The position numbers were made by a program, and so were the translations under genes. The notes below the pieces were generated by a model. It searched no databases and was not told the DNA's origin. It was given only the letters and a program-made list of their open reading frames with translations. 64,000 nt of DNA from DASZTV01 sp035547515 (GTDB lineage Bacteria; Actinomycetota; Actinomycetes; JAFAQI01). Within the stretch, counting starts at the first letter, position 1. Each line of letters opens with the position of its first letter. Below, one piece after another: positions 7,157-15,460 of the stretch. The stretch is from assembly GCA_035547515.1 (NCBI GenBank), contig DASZUS010000003.1, positions 1 to 64,000 on the forward strand, given 5' to 3'.

Positions 7157-8365
7157 ATGACTGCGCTTGAGATTGCGCCTGCGGTTCTGGGTGAGCGACT
7201 ACGAGAGGCGCGCCGAGCACGCGGGCTGTCCCAAGAGGAGGTTGCCGACGAGCTGGGCGTGAGCCGACCCACGCTTGTCGCGATGGAGCAAGGCAAGCGG
7301 CGGCCGCGGCCCGAGGAACTTGTCACGCTCGCTCGCATCTACGGTCGCCAGGTTCATGAGTTGGCCCGCCAAACGCCACCGGTGCTCGGGTTGGCAGCGC
7401 TGTTCCGTGCCGCCGAGAAGGGCGCCACCGCCGAGATGGCCGAATCGGTCGAAGAACTTCAGCGAACGGCTGACTCATTGGTCGAGTTGGAGACGATCAC
7501 TGGCGCACCCTCAGCGCGGAACTACCCCGACCAGTACGACATCAAGGGAATCCCGCTTGACGCTGCTGCCGAGCAATTGGCAGACGTGGAGCGGCGCCGT
7601 CTCGGATACGGAGACGGTCCTCTTCCGTGGCTTCGTGATGTGCTTGAGGACGAGATCGGGCTTCGCATCTTCGCGCTTCCCTTGCCGGCATCGATAGCTG
7701 GCCTGTTTGGTCACGCGGAGCCTGCGGGGAGCTGCGTCGCGATCAACTCACGGCATCCGAGAGAACGTCAGCAGTGGACGCTCGCACACGAGTATGCGCA
7801 CTTCCTGACCTCGCGGTGGTCAACCGAAGTAACCGCGCTAACTCAGGCGCGTTCGTCGGCGCGGGAACGCTTCGCGGACTCATTTGCCGCGCACTTTCTG
7901 ATGCCCCGGGGTGGCATCGTTCGGCGATTCCAAGCCGCTCGAAACAGCCGTGGCGGCGACTTCACCGCCGGAGATCTTCTGCAGATTGCCGCGGCGTACC
8001 TGGTGTCAGCGGAGGCTCTGGCGCTCCGACTTGAGGATCTTCGTCTTGTCGGCGCCGCATGGTGGGACGGCCTCCGAGCTCGGGGGCTGAAAGTGGAGCA
8101 GGGCAGGAAGCTCCTCGGTTTGCCATCGGCCGGCCGGGACCAGGAACTCCTCCCAAGGCGCGCCCGCTACCTCGCGGTCGAGGCGTACCTCAAGGCGGAG
8201 ATCTCGGAGGGCCAGCTCGCGCGGTTGCTCGGCACCGACCGCGCCGCCGCCCGCCGAATCGCTCGCGATCTGTCCGCCTCCCTCGACCTCGACGACGCGG
8301 GTGGGCTCGTCGCATACGAGTGGAATCCCGAGGGCAGCGCAGGAGACCCGGTTGCCGCAAAGTGA
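7157..8365 (+). CDS. XRE-family HTH regulator fused to ImmA/IrrE metallopeptidase
   Basis: ATG 7157 lies 4 nt after the QueC-like stop. The 402-residue protein has an XRE helix-turn-helix at about residues 11-65 (LREARRARGLSQEEVADELG, then SRPTLVAMEQG). A COG2856-type zinc peptidase follows, with LAHEYAHFL (His211, Glu212, His215 of HExxH) and a downstream acidic ligand candidate in RERFADSFAAHFLMP. A helical C-terminal region of about 100 residues may sense a ligand or partner. Such fusions typically repress their own operon and cleave a repressor or antitoxin when triggered. Its gene overlaps the downstream PIN gene by 14 nt, suggesting that it controls that nuclease. Confidence 0.88.
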   Translation: MTALEIAPAVLGERLREARRARGLSQEEVADELGVSRPTLVAMEQGKRRPRPEELVTLARIYGRQVHELARQTPPVLGLAALFRAAEKGATAEMAESVEELQRTADSLVELETITGAPSARNYPDQYDIKGIPLDAAAEQLADVERRRLGYGDGPLPWLRDVLEDEIGLRIFALPLPASIAGLFGHAEPAGSCVAINSRHPRERQQWTLAHEYAHFLTSRWSTEVTALTQARSSARERFADSFAAHFLMPRGGIVRRFQAARNSRGGDFTAGDLLQIAAAYLVSAEALALRLEDLRLVGAAWWDGLRARGLKVEQGRKLLGLPSAGRDQELLPRRARYLAVEAYLKAEISEGQLARLLGTDRAAARRIARDLSASLDLDDAGGLVAYEWNPEGSAGDPVAAK

Positions 8366-8885
8366 AGACGTCTTGTGCCTCGACGCCTGCGGACTTCTGA
8401 ATCTCGCGGCAACCGGTCGCCTGGCGGAGGTGGCGCAGGCGCTCGGCGTCAGGCTCATGTGTGCCGCGCAAGCGGCCGCGGAGGCGCTATTTCTTCATGA
8501 GGAGACTGACGATGGACCGGTCCCTGTTCCGGTGGAACTACATGACATCGAGATCGTCGAGCTTGCCCCTCATGAGCTAGCCGACTACATCTCCCTGGCG
8601 GTCTCGCTCGATGATGGCGAAGCTGCCACTCTGGCGCTTGCGAGGTCTCGGGGATGGCCGGTCGTTACGGACGACCGCAAGGCGATTCGGATCGCAGGGT
8701 CGCTCCGGCCGGCAGTGCGGATTCTCGACACGCCGGCACTCTTGAAGCTTCTAGCGCGAGCGCTTCGACTTGACGATGCCGCGATCGCGAACACGCTTCG
8801 AATGGTCGAGGAACGTGCGAGTTTCGTACCGTCACGCTCGAGCCCTGACGCTGAGTGGTGGTCCCAGCACCGCGAGCCACGGTGA
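8352..8885 (+). CDS. PIN-domain-like nuclease (candidate toxin)
   Basis: The preferred start is TTG 8352, with AGGAG at 8341-8345 and a product of 177 residues. An in-frame ATG at 8301 would add 17 residues buried in the upstream gene. Acidic residues expected of a PIN fold are present: Asp11 in LCLDACGLLN, Glu44, Asp87/Asp88 and Glu90 in LDDGEAATLALA, and Asp107/Asp108 in VVTDDRKA. PIN proteins cut RNA and often act as toxins. The gene overlaps the XRE-ImmA/IrrE gene, a pairing seen in putative toxin-antitoxin modules. Within this operon it is the most likely effector. It could instead be a DUF3368-type protein of unknown activity. Confidence 0.75.
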   Translation: MPQSEDVLCLDACGLLNLAATGRLAEVAQALGVRLMCAAQAAAEALFLHEETDDGPVPVPVELHDIEIVELAPHELADYISLAVSLDDGEAATLALARSRGWPVVTDDRKAIRIAGSLRPAVRILDTPALLKLLARALRLDDAAIANTLRMVEERASFVPSRSSPDAEWWSQHREPR

Positions 8886-9041
8886 GGTCCCTGCGGCTCG
8901 CGCCCGCGCCAGTGCTCGCGACCGAACACATCCGCGAGCGCTTCGACCTGTTGTACCTCGCCTCCGGCGACCGCATCTTTGTCGGCGGCGCTCCAAAGCT
9001 GGTCGTTTCCGGCGCTTGAAAAGTGACCGGTTGCCGGGAGT

Positions 9042-9187
9042 CTAGGACCCGCTGTCGTCGGTGGTGGTGCGGATGCTCGGCAGGCTGTCGATGCCGCAGC
9101 CGCGCAGCCGATAGCTGGCTCCCTTGAGCGTGAGCACGTCGGCGTGGTGCACGATTCGGTCGCTAACGACACCCCTCATCTTGTGGT
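9042..9187 (-). pseudogene. IS21-family helper ATPase (istB), 3'-end scrap
   Basis: Only the last ~45 codons remain. The minus-strand frame reads DRIVHHADVLTLKGASYRL, a hallmark of the IstB C-terminus, followed by a tail ending at TAG 9042-9044. Everything upstream, including the Walker motifs, is gone and is replaced by the end of the enolase-superfamily gene. The adjoining plus-strand sequence (TTGAAAAGTGACC near 9016) resembles sequence seen downstream of istB in such elements. The 156 bp between the PIN gene and this scrap (8886-9041) hold nothing else I can identify. Confidence 0.6.
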
Positions 9188-9214
9188 TGGCATCGACGAG
9201 GCCGCAGGCGTCCG

Positions 9215-10312
9215 TCAGGCGACCTGGTACTGGCGCGCGTCCTGGTGTTTGAACTGCAGCCCATGGCCAGGCCGCGACAGGTCCGGCCGCAGGACGCCGC
9301 CGGCCTGCGGCTCGAGCACGCCGTCGAACAGCAGATGCTCGATTCGCACGTGGTCGTGGAAGTACTCGAGGTGACGCAGCCTCCGGACGGCGGTGCAGAC
9401 GTGGGCGGAGAGGTTCGGTGCGCAGTGCGCCGATAGGTCGAGCTGATGCCCGTCGGACATGTCCGCAGCTCGCAAGAAGCCCGTGATGCCCAGGCAGCGG
9501 GTGACGTCGACCTGCATGCAGTCGACGGCGTCTGCCTCCAGCATCGGCTCGTAGTACCAAGGGTTCCACCCATACTCGCCAGCCGCGATATCGATGCCAC
9601 CGGGCGCCGACTCGCGCACCAGGCGCAGTCCCGCTACGTCGTCGGAGCTGACCGGCTCCTCGAACCACCTGACGTCGTACTCGTGGCGATAGACGTGGGC
9701 CCACTCGATGGCCTGTCGCGGTGCGTAGGCGCCGTTGGCATCGACGTACAGCGTGGTGTCGTCACCGATCGCCTCCCGCGCCGCGCTCAGGCGAGCACGA
9801 TCCGCTGCAGGCTCGCGGCCGGTCTTGATCTTCACGCGAGGTATGCCGGCGGCTACCCAGCCTTCGAGCTGGCGGGCGAGGGTGGTGTTGTCGTACGACG
9901 TGAACCCGCCGCTGCCATAGATCGGAACGGCATCGTGCGACGCGTCGAGCAGCGTCGCCAACGGCAGGTCGAGGAGACGTGCTTTCAGATCCCACAGCGC
10001 AATGTCCACGGCACTGATCGCCATGCTGACCAGGCCGGTCGCTCCGACGTTGCGCACCTCGCGGATCATCTTGTCGGTGGCGGCTCGGACGGCGAACGCA
10101 TCGTGGCCGCAGACGATCGGTGCGAGCTTTGCCTCGATGAAGGGGACGGCCGCCTGATGGGCATAGGTGTAGCCGGTCCCGGTGGCGTCTCCTGCAGTGG
10201 CCTCGACCAGGACAAGCACCGTCGATCTCCAGGCCAGTGTGCCGTCACTCTCGGGTTCTTCTGTTGGAATCTCATAAGCCGACGCGCGTAATGCATCGAT
10301 CGCGACGCTCAT
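9215..10312 (-). CDS. Enolase-superfamily enzyme (mandelate racemase/muconate-lactonizing type)
   Basis: The 365-residue protein has the full catalytic set of the mandelate-racemase subgroup. These are the base motif KIK (Lys161, Lys163), metal ligands Asp191 (LYVDANGAY), Glu218/219 (WFEEP) and Glu246 (AAGEYG), and His296 in SAHCAP. The N-terminal capping domain spans about residues 1-125 and the TIM barrel the rest. Such enzymes abstract a proton alpha to a carboxylate, usually to dehydrate or epimerise a sugar acid. The substrate cannot be read from the sequence. It stands alone, divergent from fdhD across a 114-bp gap, and abuts the istB scrap downstream. Confidence 0.88.
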   Translation of the reverse strand: MSVAIDALRASAYEIPTEEPESDGTLAWRSTVLVLVEATAGDATGTGYTYAHQAAVPFIEAKLAPIVCGHDAFAVRAATDKMIREVRNVGATGLVSMAISAVDIALWDLKARLLDLPLATLLDASHDAVPIYGSGGFTSYDNTTLARQLEGWVAAGIPRVKIKTGREPAADRARLSAAREAIGDDTTLYVDANGAYAPRQAIEWAHVYRHEYDVRWFEEPVSSDDVAGLRLVRESAPGGIDIAAGEYGWNPWYYEPMLEADAVDCMQVDVTRCLGITGFLRAADMSDGHQLDLSAHCAPNLSAHVCTAVRRLRHLEYFHDHVRIEHLLFDGVLEPQAGGVLRPDLSRPGHGLQFKHQDARQYQVA

Positions 10313-10426
10313 TCGACGCCACCTTCCACTTGGCTGCGCCTGGCTTGTGCCCGCTGCCGCATGCTGGACACCCCGCGGCTGCGACGCGATGCGATTGCGT
10401 CGGCCTCAGGCGGGAAGATCGTCGGA

Positions 10427-11251
10427 ATGGGTAGGCGAACCGGACGCCACCACGTCCTCCGCTGGTCGGTCGACGGCGTCGTTTCCCGTCCCGACACACT
10501 GGCCGCGGAAGAACCGCTCGAGATCCGGATCGGCGGGCAGGCACTCACCGTCACCATGCGCACGCCGGGCGACGACGTCGACCTCGTACTCGGCTTTCTC
10601 GTTAGCGAGGGCGTGATCCGCTCTCGGGAGGACGTCCGCACCGTCAGCTACTGCGCGGGCTCCGACGCCGGTGAGGCCAACACCTACAACATCTTGGACG
10701 TGTCGCTCGATCCGGCAACCTCGGCGGCACGGCCCGCCCGTCATGTGCTGACGACCAGTGCATGCGGGCTGTGTGGTCGGACCTCCATCGACGAGGTACG
10801 GACTCGACTGCCGTATGACGTTGCGGGAGACGAGGCCGCCTGGACGCCGGCAGCCATAGCCGCGCTGCCCGACGCGCTCCAACTCGCGCAGCAGGTGTTC
10901 CAACAGACTGGTGGTCTGCACGCGGCGGCACTGTTCGATGACGCTGCGGCCGCGCCGTTGGTCGTCCGAGAGGATGTCGGCCGTCACAACGCGGTCGACA
11001 AGGTGGTCGGCTGGGCGCTGCGCGAGGACCGGCTGCCCGCGCGAGGGACTGTTCTCGTGGTGTCGGGCCGCGCCTCGTTCGAGCTCGTGCAGAAGGCCGC
11101 AGTGGCTGGCATCCCCGCTCTGGTCGCGGTGTCTGCGCCGTCCAGCCTCGCCGTCGATCTGGCCCGGGAAACCGGGCTCACCCTGGTGGGCTTTGCGCGG
11201 GGCGCCACGATGAACGTCTATAGCCGGGGGGACCGGCTCGGTCTGACGTGA
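10427..11251 (+). CDS. fdhD: Formate dehydrogenase accessory sulfurtransferase FdhD
   Basis: FdhD receives sulfur from a cysteine desulfurase and passes it to the Mo/W-bis-MGD cofactor of formate dehydrogenase. The conserved CGLCG motif (in TSACGLCGRTS) carries the persulfide cysteines, and EDVGRHNAVDKV is the family signature. ATG 10427 gives MGRRTGRHHVLRW, matching the usual N-terminus; an in-frame ATG at 10361 would add 22 poorly conserved residues. No formate dehydrogenase is in the window. The 3' end overlaps antisense with the ctaG-like gene by about 74 bp, a tail-to-tail arrangement. Confidence 0.92.
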   Translation: MGRRTGRHHVLRWSVDGVVSRPDTLAAEEPLEIRIGGQALTVTMRTPGDDVDLVLGFLVSEGVIRSREDVRTVSYCAGSDAGEANTYNILDVSLDPATSAARPARHVLTTSACGLCGRTSIDEVRTRLPYDVAGDEAAWTPAAIAALPDALQLAQQVFQQTGGLHAAALFDDAAAAPLVVREDVGRHNAVDKVVGWALREDRLPARGTVLVVSGRASFELVQKAAVAGIPALVAVSAPSSLAVDLARETGLTLVGFARGATMNVYSRGDRLGLT

Positions 11252-11744
11252 TCGGCCGAGCCGAGCCGCTGACCTCGAGCGCCGCTTCGGTTGCGACCCA
11301 GCGCCAGGTGAGCGCGACGGCGGCGATGCCGACCGGCAGCATCGCGACGATCATTGCCAGTCCGCCGCTGGCATCGCCGTGCAGTACGACGAAGACGCCC
11401 GCCAGGTCCATTGCCGGCATCGCCAGAAACAGATAGATCATCCGCCCGGCGTCACTGAGTGAACGTGCCGGCCCGATCACCGGCAGCCAGAAGAGGATCG
11501 ACACCGCGAACAGGCCGACCTGGAAGCCGGCATCCTCGACCACGGTCGGCGTGCTCATCGCCATCCAGACGGTCAGCGCGACGTGGGCGAGCAGGAACAG
11601 CGGCAAGGCGATCGCGGGGGGCCAGGTCAAGCGCCGCCAGCCGCCCCAGCGCTGCGTGGCAAGGATGAGCGCCGGGGCGACGACCGACGTCTGCAGCCCC
11701 ATCAGCGCCATCTCGCCGACGTCATGCGGCATCGGTCCCGTCAC
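11178..11744 (-). CDS. CtaG-like cytochrome c oxidase assembly membrane protein
   Basis: Start is GTG 11744, whose GTGA overlaps the stop of the upstream small membrane gene; ATG 11732 is an alternative. The 188-residue product has about four to five hydrophobic segments and an early HDVGEMALMGLQT segment. A later FLAMPAMDLAGVF segment recalls caa3_CtaG-type assembly factors, here in a short form. It is the last gene of the ctaC-ctaD cluster, so a role in inserting CuB or assembling this oxidase is inferred. The C-terminal ~25 residues are Arg/Pro-rich and lie over the 3' end of fdhD, so they may be poorly conserved. Confidence 0.6.
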   Translation of the reverse strand: MTGPMPHDVGEMALMGLQTSVVAPALILATQRWGGWRRLTWPPAIALPLFLLAHVALTVWMAMSTPTVVEDAGFQVGLFAVSILFWLPVIGPARSLSDAGRMIYLFLAMPAMDLAGVFVVLHGDASGGLAMIVAMLPVGIAAVALTWRWVATEAALEVSGSARPITSDRAGPPGYRRSSWRPAQSPPG

Positions 11745-12097
11745 GACCGCGCCCGCCGTACCTCTGTGGCGAGCTCCCCGACCAAGGCGCCGGCGGGAAA
11801 CAGTGCGGGGAGTGCGAGCCACCAGTCCCAGACCCCGGCACAGCCGGCCAGCGCGACCACCACGCCGGCGAGGGCCGCGGGTCGGCTGCGGCGTGGCCCC
11901 GGCGAGCTGGCGGCCCAGGCGGAATGGCGTCGCTGAACCCACCAGGTCGAGAGCGCGATCAGCTCGATGAGTGCGGCAGAGCTGGCGTAGAGGGCAGTCG
12001 CGAACGCGCTCTCGCCGTATCCGAGCAAGATCGCGACGAGCACGCCGTTGGCACCGCCCCATAGAGCGACGACGTCGGGCCCGGACAGCCGGCTCAT
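11741..12097 (-). CDS. Small membrane protein of the oxidase cluster
   Basis: Start is ATG 12097, overlapping the ctaD stop (ATGA). The product is 118 residues with about three to four transmembrane helices: residues 12-30, 33-52, 72-88 and 90-108. I do not recognise a family. Its position directly after subunit I, with 4-nt overlaps at both ends, suggests a small structural subunit comparable to actinobacterial subunit IV (CtaF). Sequence similarity to CtaF is not evident to me. No histidine- or cysteine-based metal motif is visible. Confidence 0.65.
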   Translation of the reverse strand: MSRLSGPDVVALWGGANGVLVAILLGYGESAFATALYASSAALIELIALSTWWVQRRHSAWAASSPGPRRSRPAALAGVVVALAGCAGVWDWWLALPALFPAGALVGELATEVRRARS

Positions 12098-13725
12098 TCG
12101 AGCGCTGCCAGGCGCCGGTCGAGCAACGGCGTGAAGCTGGTGACCTTCACGAACGGCCACTCCGGGGTGAAGTTCAGCGGTGGTGGCGGCGAAGAGGTCG
12201 CCCACTCCAGGGTGTGGCCGCGCCATGGGTCGGGCCCGCTCTCGCGCCGGAAGGACAGCGAGGCAATGACGTTGATCGCGAACGCCACCATCGACAGGCC
12301 GAGGATGCCGGCGCCGATCGTGGAGATCAGGTTCAGGGTGGCGAGCCCCGGCACGCCGTAGTAGGTGGACACCCGCCGGGGCATCCCGAGGATGCCGCTG
12401 GCGAACATCGGCCCGAAGGTCACGTTGGTGCCGACCACCATCAGCCAGAAGTGGAGCCGGCCGAGCCCGTCGCGCAGCATCACCCCGGTGACCTTCGGGA
12501 ACCAGAAGTAGAAACCGGCGAAGAACCCGAACAGGCTGCCGCCGATCAGGGTGTAGTGGAAGTGCGCTACGACGAAGTAGCTGTCCTGGAAGTGGTAGTC
12601 CAGCGCGGGCGTCGCGACCATGATCCCGGTGAGCCCGCCGATGAGGAACTGCGGGATGAAGCCGAGCGCGAAGAGCATCGGTACCTCGAACCGCAGGCGT
12701 GCGCCGATCAGCGTGGCCAGCATGCCGAAGTACTCGATGCCCGCGGGCACGGTCAGCAACGTCGAGGTGAGCTGGTAGTAGCCGTCGGACGCCTGCCCGG
12801 TGGTGAACATGTGGTGGCCCCACACGCTCATGGACAGCGCCGCGAAGCCGAGCAGGGACAGCACCGTCGGCTTGTAGCCGGCGAACGGCCGGCCTGCGAA
12901 CGTCGACAAGACCTCGGCCACCGCCCCGACGAACGGGAAGAACATCACGTAGACGACAGGGTGGCCGTAGAACCAGAACAGATGCTGGTAGCCGACGTTC
13001 CAGATGTTGTGCGTGAACACCGAGGGATCCATCCGCCCGATCACGAGCATGGTGAGCGCCGCGAGCAGGGACGGGAACGCGCCGAGCACCATCAAGACGG
13101 TGGCAATCATCGACCAGGTGAAGATCGGCAGCCGCAGCATGGTCATCGTCGGTCCGCGCTTGAAGACGGCAGTCCAGAGGATGGTCCCGGCCATCAATAT
13201 CGTCCCGGTGGCGGCGCAGAAGGTCCCGAAGATCCACAGTGCCTCGCCGTGGCCCGGGGTGTAGAGGCTGTCCGACAGCGGAACGTACGCCGTCCAGCCC
13301 GAGCTGGCTGCACCGCCAACGACGGTGAAGCCGGTCAAGATCGCGACGGCGCCGACGAGGTAGAGCCAGAAGCCGAGCATGGCAAGACGGGGAGCGGCTA
13401 TCGCCGGTGCACCGACCTGCAGCGGCACGAGATACATGCCGAACGCCATGGCGAACGGCGTCATGACCAGGTAGATCATCCCGGAGCCGTGAATGGTGAA
13501 CAGCTGGTCGTACACGTGAGAGGAGACGATGTGCAGGTCCGGCTGTGCCAGCTGTGCCCGCATCGTCAGGGCCAGTGCGCCCATGCCGAAGAACAGGATG
13601 AGCGCGGTGACCATGGTCATGATCGCGATCCGCTTGTGGTCGCTCGTACCCAGCCAACCGCCGGTGCGAAGAGCGCTGTCCGGTGCCACCCACGGACGCT
13701 CACGCGTCCGGTGCGCCAATGTCAC
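12094..13725 (-). CDS. ctaD: Heme-copper oxidase subunit I (CtaD-like), atypical proton channels
   Basis: Start GTG 13725 overlaps the ctaC stop (GTGA), giving 543 residues; an in-frame ATG at 13767 lies inside ctaC. Metal ligands are all present: the heme His in TIHGSGMIY, CuB His and cross-linked Tyr in GHPVVY, the His pair in WGHHMFTTG, and HFHYTL. It therefore looks catalytic. Canonical proton-channel residues are not conserved. GAPDMAFPR is GAPAIAAPR here, so the D-channel entry Asp is Ala. GHPEVY is GHPVVY, so the gating Glu is Val. PTGxK is PAGIE, so the K-channel Thr and Lys are Ala and Glu. An oxidase with altered or absent pumping is possible. Operon order is ctaC, ctaD, small membrane protein, ctaG-like. 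Confidence 0.88.
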   Translation of the reverse strand: MTLAHRTRERPWVAPDSALRTGGWLGTSDHKRIAIMTMVTALILFFGMGALALTMRAQLAQPDLHIVSSHVYDQLFTIHGSGMIYLVMTPFAMAFGMYLVPLQVGAPAIAAPRLAMLGFWLYLVGAVAILTGFTVVGGAASSGWTAYVPLSDSLYTPGHGEALWIFGTFCAATGTILMAGTILWTAVFKRGPTMTMLRLPIFTWSMIATVLMVLGAFPSLLAALTMLVIGRMDPSVFTHNIWNVGYQHLFWFYGHPVVYVMFFPFVGAVAEVLSTFAGRPFAGYKPTVLSLLGFAALSMSVWGHHMFTTGQASDGYYQLTSTLLTVPAGIEYFGMLATLIGARLRFEVPMLFALGFIPQFLIGGLTGIMVATPALDYHFQDSYFVVAHFHYTLIGGSLFGFFAGFYFWFPKVTGVMLRDGLGRLHFWLMVVGTNVTFGPMFASGILGMPRRVSTYYGVPGLATLNLISTIGAGILGLSMVAFAINVIASLSFRRESGPDPWRGHTLEWATSSPPPPLNFTPEWPFVKVTSFTPLLDRRLAALE

Positions 13726-14489
13726 GGGTGTGCTTCTGCGGCGTCCGCCGTCCGGCTGGACAGCCACGCGCTGAAGTCGGCCGGAGTCACGGCGCGCAGG
13801 TGAAAGGTCATGAATGCGTGCCGCTCCCCGCAGAACTCAGCGCAGTGCCCCATCCAGACCCCGGTGTGGGGGATGGTCATGACGAAGCTGTTCACGTGAT
13901 CGGGAAAGGCATCCATCTTGAACCGGAACGCCGGCACCCAGAACGAGTGGATGACGTCGCGAGAAGTCGTCTCGACCCGGATCGGCTCGCCTGCTGGGAC
14001 GACGAGCGTCGGGTACTGACCGGCCATGCATGGCGCCGTCACGGTCACCGGCGTACCCGTGTAGCCGAAGCTCCAGCACCACTGAAATCCGGTGACTCGG
14101 ACGGTGAGCGCCACCCGCGCCGGTGCCCGGTTGTCGGCAGCCATCGCCGCTCTCGTGACGAACACGATCACCAGAGCCACCGCGAGCAGGGCCGCTGCGA
14201 TGGCAGCCTCGAGTCGGGGGTGCTCGGTGTGCTGGGACGGCGCACCGGGCCGCGTCGCGCGGTAGCGCACGAGCGAGAAGGCAAGTAGCCCGACCACGCC
14301 GAGGAACACGGCTCCTGCCACCGCCGCCTCGAGTTGCAGCGTGTGGTCGAACTCGGTCCGGAACGGCACGGTGCAAGGCGCTCCCGTCACGGCAGGCCGC
14401 ACGGCCGACGCCGACGGCGGCAGCGTCCCCAAGCGTGGCGCAACTAAACGAGAGGCCGGGGCACCGGCGGTTTGTAGCCCGAAGCACAT
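13722..14489 (-). CDS. ctaC: Cytochrome c oxidase subunit II with CuA site (CtaC-like)
   Basis: The 255-residue protein has two transmembrane helices, at about residues 53-73 and 91-112. A periplasmic cupredoxin domain follows, with the WCWSFGY aromatic patch and a complete CuA site: HSFWVPAF upstream, then CAEFCGERHAFM with two Cys, His and Met. The assigned ATG 14489 gives a long leader with Cys residues; a start further in cannot be excluded. It takes electrons from a cytochrome c or the bc1 complex and passes them to subunit I. It is the first gene of the minus-strand oxidase operon and diverges from qcrA across 56 bp. Confidence 0.88.
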   Translation of the reverse strand: MCFGLQTAGAPASRLVAPRLGTLPPSASAVRPAVTGAPCTVPFRTEFDHTLQLEAAVAGAVFLGVVGLLAFSLVRYRATRPGAPSQHTEHPRLEAAIAAALLAVALVIVFVTRAAMAADNRAPARVALTVRVTGFQWCWSFGYTGTPVTVTAPCMAGQYPTLVVPAGEPIRVETTSRDVIHSFWVPAFRFKMDAFPDHVNSFVMTIPHTGVWMGHCAEFCGERHAFMTFHLRAVTPADFSAWLSSRTADAAEAHP

Positions 14490-14545
14490 AGGTATGACTC
14501 CGGAGGCCGAGCTGCTAGTACGGCTGAGCTCCCGAAAGGCGCGAT

Positions 14546-15460
14546 GTGACGAGGCCGGGGCGTGACCGGCCGCGGCGTGATGAGCACAGCCCGCCGCGGA
14601 GCATCACGGTGATGTTCCTGGTGTCGGCGGCCGGCACCGTGTTGTTCATCGCCGCCTATCTGTTCGTGGGCCGGCAGGCGCAGCTAGGACTCACCCAGAA
14701 CGAGCTGCTGGGGACCGGCCTCGGGGTCGCCATGGGCGGCATGTGCGTCGGCCTGGTTCTGCTGGCGAAGTCCGCGGTTGCAACCCATGGCGAGGAGGAG
14801 CGCGAATCTCACAGCTCCCCTCCCAGCGAGCAGCGGCAGACGGTCGGGCTGCTCTCCCGCGGGATCGACCAGCTGGGCCTGCGCGAGCGGACCTTCCTGC
14901 GGCGCTCGCTGATCGCTGCCGTGGGGCTCCTGCCGCTGCCGTTCATCCTCGGGCTCCGCGATCTCGGCCCGCGCCCCCGCGGCATCCTGCGCGCGGACGC
15001 CTGGCGGCCGGAGTTGCTGTTGATCGACCAGACCAGCGGGCAGCCGCTGCATGTAGGCGATCTCGACATCGGCTCGATCACGACGGTGATGCCCGAAGGA
15101 TCGACGGACGCCACGAGGCCGGTCGCTGCCGAGAGCGCGGTAGTAGTCATCCGGCTGCCCCCTGGGGTGAACCGGCCGCTGCCAGGCCGCGAGGACTGGG
15201 CGGCCGACGATCTGGTCGCGTACTCCAAGATCTGCACCCATGCCGGGTGTCCGGTCGGCCTCTACGAGCAGCAGACCCACAACCTGCTCTGCCCGTGCCA
15301 CCAGTCCACGTTCTTCGTGCCCGACGGGTGTGCGGTGATCTTCGGGCCCGCCGCCCGCCCGCTGCCGCAGCTACCGATCTACGTCGATGACCGCGGCTAC
15401 CTGCGCGCCCGCGCCTCCTTCGACCAGCCCCTGGGCCCGAGCTACTGGGAGCGCTCATGA
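14546..15460 (+). CDS. qcrA: Rieske iron-sulfur subunit of a cytochrome bc1-type complex (QcrA-like)
   Basis: Start is GTG 14546. The 304-residue protein has actinobacterial QcrA architecture: two N-terminal helices (about residues 20-40 and 55-75), a third hydrophobic stretch near 125-137, and a C-terminal Rieske domain. The 2Fe-2S ligands are in CTHAGCPVGLY and CPCHQSTF, both with Cys and His, and the disulfide Cys residues are present. It oxidises menaquinol with QcrB. Its stop overlaps the start of qcrB (ATGA). A cytochrome c1 gene (qcrC), normally upstream in actinobacteria, is absent. Confidence 0.9.
   Translation: MTRPGRDRPRRDEHSPPRSITVMFLVSAAGTVLFIAAYLFVGRQAQLGLTQNELLGTGLGVAMGGMCVGLVLLAKSAVATHGEEERESHSSPPSEQRQTVGLLSRGIDQLGLRERTFLRRSLIAAVGLLPLPFILGLRDLGPRPRGILRADAWRPELLLIDQTSGQPLHVGDLDIGSITTVMPEGSTDATRPVAAESAVVVIRLPPGVNRPLPGREDWAADDLVAYSKICTHAGCPVGLYEQQTHNLLCPCHQSTFFVPDGCAVIFGPAARPLPQLPIYVDDRGYLRARASFDQPLGPSYWERS

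Noticed and set aside
11971..13803. Plus-strand open frame (610 codons) opposite ctaD
   Set aside because: ctaD has all metal ligands on the minus strand; the opposite frame is an Arg/His/Gln-rich shadow.
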